Origin: Bacillus pumilus
GTDB lineage: Bacteria > Bacillota > Bacilli > Bacillales > Bacillaceae
Direction: 5' to 3'
NCBI RefSeq assembly: GCF_038738535.1
Contig: NZ_CP046128.1
Location: forward strand, 2,046,001-2,110,000
DNA: 64,000 bases
In this document: piece by piece, positions 62,113 to 64,000 of the stretch
Layout: the number at the start of each line of letters is the position of its first letter
Position numbering within the stretch: the stretch's first letter is position 1
The notes under the pieces: model-generated
Database searches by the model: none
Told to the model about the DNA's origin: nothing
The model's input: the letters and a program-made list of their open reading frames with translations, nothing else
Position numbers and translations under genes: made by a program

Positions 62113-62916
62113 CTAGCTAGCTCTATGCTCTAAGCGCAGACGATCAGCTACCATCGCGATAAATTCAGAATTGGTTGGTTTCGCTTTAGACATGCTGACT
62201 GTATAACCAAAGAGTGAAGAAATGGAATCGATGTTTCCTCTGCTCCAAGCAACTTCAATCGCATGGCGAATCGCTCGTTCTACCCTGCTGGCAGTCGTGT
62301 TAAATTTCTTCGCGATGTCTGGGTACAACACTTTTGTGATGCTTCCGAGAAGCTCAATGTCATTGTACACCATCGAAATCGCTTCTCTTAAGTATAAATA
62401 TCCTTTAATATGAGCGGGTACGCCAATCTCATGAATAATCGTCGTAATGCTCGCATCTAAGTTTTTACGTTTCGGTTCAGGTTTGTTCCGAAGGACACTG
62501 TTTTGGATAGATGAAGATCGATGGGTGACTTGTGTGCCGTTTCCACTGACTTGACGAATATGACCGACTAGGTTTTCCATATCAAATGGCTTTAAGATGA
62601 AATAGGATGCGCCCAAATCAACTGCTTTTTTCGTGACATCTTCTTGACCGAACGCCGTTAGCATAATCACACTTGGCTGTTTGGTCATGTCATTGTTTTC
62701 ACGGAGGCGCTCCAGTACAGCAAGACCGTCTAAATGAGGCATGATAATATCTAAGAGGAGAACGTCGGGCTCTTTATCTTTAAATAATGTCAGACATTCC
62801 TGGCCATTATACGCCACGCCAAGTACTTCCATATCTTCCTGTCCCTCAATATACTCTGTCAAAAGGCCAACAAGCTCTCGATTGTCATCAGCTACACACA
62901 CTTTAATTTTCTCCAC
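62113..62916 (-). CDS. spo0A: sporulation master regulator Spo0A
   Basis: A 267-residue response regulator. The receiver domain has Asp10-Asp11, the phosphorylated Asp56 (LLLDIIMP) and LKPFDM lysine; the C-terminal domain contains the recognition helix region [20 protein letters not shown]. Phosphorylated through KinA-Spo0F-Spo0B, it controls sporulation entry, biofilm and abrB. Upstream 0A boxes at 62977 and 63108 fit autoregulation. Start is the GTG/ATG reading at 62916 with GGGAGG upstream. Confidence 0.97.
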   Translation of the reverse strand: MEKIKVCVADDNRELVGLLTEYIEGQEDMEVLGVAYNGQECLTLFKDKEPDVLLLDIIMPHLDGLAVLERLRENNDMTKQPSVIMLTAFGQEDVTKKAVDLGASYFILKPFDMENLVGHIRQVSGNGTQVTHRSSSIQNSVLRNKPEPKRKNLDASITTIIHEIGVPAHIKGYLYLREAISMVYNDIELLGSITKVLYPDIAKKFNTTASRVERAIRHAIEVAWSRGNIDSISSLFGYTVSMSKAKPTNSEFIAMVADRLRLEHRAS

Positions 62917-62976
62917 GTTCTTTCCTCCCCAATGTCGATTCCTTTAGTCTTTTGCATTTCTCTTCTGAGTGTTCAA

Positions 62977-62983
62977 TTCGACA
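62977..62983 (-). promoter_or_regulatory. 0A box upstream of spo0A
   Basis: TTCGACA on the plus strand, i.e. TGTCGAA on the minus strand, an exact 0A box, 61 bases before the spo0A start. Confidence 0.8.
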
Positions 62984-63107
62984 AAACCATGCTATCCCCT
63001 TTAAAAAACTTTAATTTTCCGAATAATAGAGCATTATCTAGCTTTTTCTACGTTTTTCTTAACGAATCGACGATTATTGCAATTTGACAACATGCTATTT
63101 TCCATTT

Positions 63108-63114
63108 TGTCGAA
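63108..63114 (+). promoter_or_regulatory. second 0A box upstream of spo0A
   Basis: TGTCGAA, exact core of the Spo0A site, about 190 bases before the gene and followed by AAA. Confidence 0.65.
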
Positions 63115-63164
63115 AAATCTCTTTTTCCTTATTTTATAACATGATGGCAGAGAAAGAAAGGGGA

Positions 63165-63196
63165 GAAAAAAACTGCCGGGAGATTCGCGGCAGTTT
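63165..63196 (-). terminator. terminator after spoIVB
   Basis: Stem AAACTGCCG / CGGCAGTTT with a 9-base loop; T-run on the minus strand. Confidence 0.85.
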
Positions 63197-63201
63197 GATG
63201 A

Positions 63202-64000
63202 TCAGCTTGCTTTTTTGTTTTTTTGATAAAGATCGATTCCTGCTTCTGACAGCATCCATTCAATGTGTACGCCGTACCCGCTTGTCGGATCATTGACAAA
63301 TACGTGTGTGACCGCTCCAATGACCTTTCCGTTTTGGATGATGGGGCTTCCGCTCATGCCTTGGACGATACCGCCCGTTTTACTTAAAAGACGTTCATCT
63401 GTTATCTTCAATACCATCCCTTTTGTTGCCGGGAATTTCTGCGGTGTCGTGCTGACGATTTTAATATCAAACTTCTCCACTTTATCATGATCCACAACGG
63501 TTAAAATTTCTGCTGGACCTTCTTTTACTTCATTTGATAAAGCGACTGGAAGCGGTTTGTCTGATACATGATTTTCAAGCTTTTCGGTTAACGTACCAAA
63601 GATACCAAATGGGCTGTTGCGGGAGATATCCCCTATCGTTTTTCGTTCGGAAGAGAATCTCGCCAATTTTTCTCCAGGATTGCCTCCTGTGCCTTTTTCA
63701 ATTGATGTCACGGTTGATCTGACAATTTCACCATTGTTGACAACGATTGGTTTTTTTGTATCCATGTCAGAAATCACATGCCCAAGGGCACCATATTTTT
63801 TAGAAGATGGTTCAAAGAAGGTCATCGTGCCGATTCCTGCTGCGGAATCTCGAATGTAAAGACCAATTCGATAGGTGCCTTCACTTGCATCTTTTGCGGG
63901 TGTTAATGTTGTTTGAAAGGTTTTATGGTCTCTTTTTATGAGTAAACGAAGCGTTTCACCTGTTTTTCCTGCTTTCTGGATAAATGGGGTGAGGTCATTC
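63202..64000 (-). CDS. spoIVB: SpoIVB signalling protease (N-terminus beyond window)
   Basis: The last 266 codons of the S55 serine protease SpoIVB, made in the forespore, which cuts SpoIVFA to activate pro-sigma-K processing. The visible part starts at the end of the PDZ domain ([17 protein letters not shown]) and contains the catalytic His in [11 protein letters not shown] and the serine in [11 protein letters not shown]. The reading frame stays open to the right edge. In B. subtilis spoIVB also lies directly upstream of spo0A. Confidence 0.95.
   Translation of the reverse strand, partial: NDLTPFIQKAGKTGETLRLLIKRDHKTFQTTLTPAKDASEGTYRIGLYIRDSAAGIGTMTFFEPSSKKYGALGHVISDMDTKKPIVVNNGEIVRSTVTSIEKGTGGNPGEKLARFSSERKTIGDISRNSPFGIFGTLTEKLENHVSDKPLPVALSNEVKEGPAEILTVVDHDKVEKFDIKIVSTTPQKFPATKGMVLKITDERLLSKTGGIVQGMSGSPIIQNGKVIGAVTHVFVNDPTSGYGVHIEWMLSEAGIDLYQKNKKAS

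Overview
The window is chromosomal DNA of a Bacillus of the pumilus / safensis / altitudinis group. The gene order is the B. subtilis yqi-yqj-yqk segment read from yqkK to spoIVB, with insertions and losses. Protein similarity to B. subtilis is high but not identical. The bacterial endonuclease Q gene, an extra subtilisin and a glcU-gdh pair fit the pumilus group. There are no rRNA or tRNA genes, no CRISPR array and no recognisable insertion sequence or prophage.

Layout. 1-5,700: a subtilisin cut by the left edge, yqkK, an ElaA-type acetyltransferase, endonuclease Q, nudF, an aldo/keto reductase, a small orphan secreted protein and yqkE. 5,760-13,730: yqkD, a rap gene with its phr nested inside its 3' end and a ComA-like box upstream, yqkC, yqkB, an expansin, yqkA, an acetyltransferase, a YfmQ-like protein, and the SOS-controlled polymerase pair yqjW-yqjX. 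13,900-25,000: yqjV, coaA, a CoA-disulfide-reductase-like enzyme, yqjQ-yqjP, T-box-controlled proI, a DinB/YfiT-like protein, yqjN, namA and yqjL. 25,000-36,800: an aminotransferase, rnz and zwf. Then comes a sugar block (GntR regulator, beta-glucoside PTS operon, glucose dehydrogenase and glucose importer) lying between zwf and gndA, which are adjacent in B. subtilis. 36,900-48,800: dinB, the MifM arrest peptide with yidC2, a CheW-like protein, yqjE-yqjD-yqjC, prli42, yqjB, yqjA, the artPQR transporter, brxB and a bmrU-like lipid kinase. 49,000-59,600: the branched-chain keto-acid operon (ptb-bcd-buk-lpdV-bkdAA-bkdAB-bkdB) with a sigma-54 promoter and its activator BkdR. 59,600-64,000: yqiK, a second rap-phr pair, spo0A and spoIVB (cut by the right edge).

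The genes group into a few processes. Zwf, GndA, Gdh and GlcU form a glucose/gluconate oxidation cluster beside beta-glucoside uptake. The bkd operon degrades Val, Ile and Leu, and YqjC/YqjD could act on the resulting propionyl/methylmalonyl-CoA. Two Rap-Phr systems, one likely ComA-driven and one next to spo0A, fit quorum control of sporulation and competence. The most instructive regulatory features are the nested rap/phr, the MifM hairpin switch, the repeated BkdR-type operators, and the overlapping operator, promoter and cre of the beta-glucoside operon. No wholly new multi-gene system stands out. The least explained items are the orphan secreted protein at 4,806-5,090 and the extended Rap reading frame.
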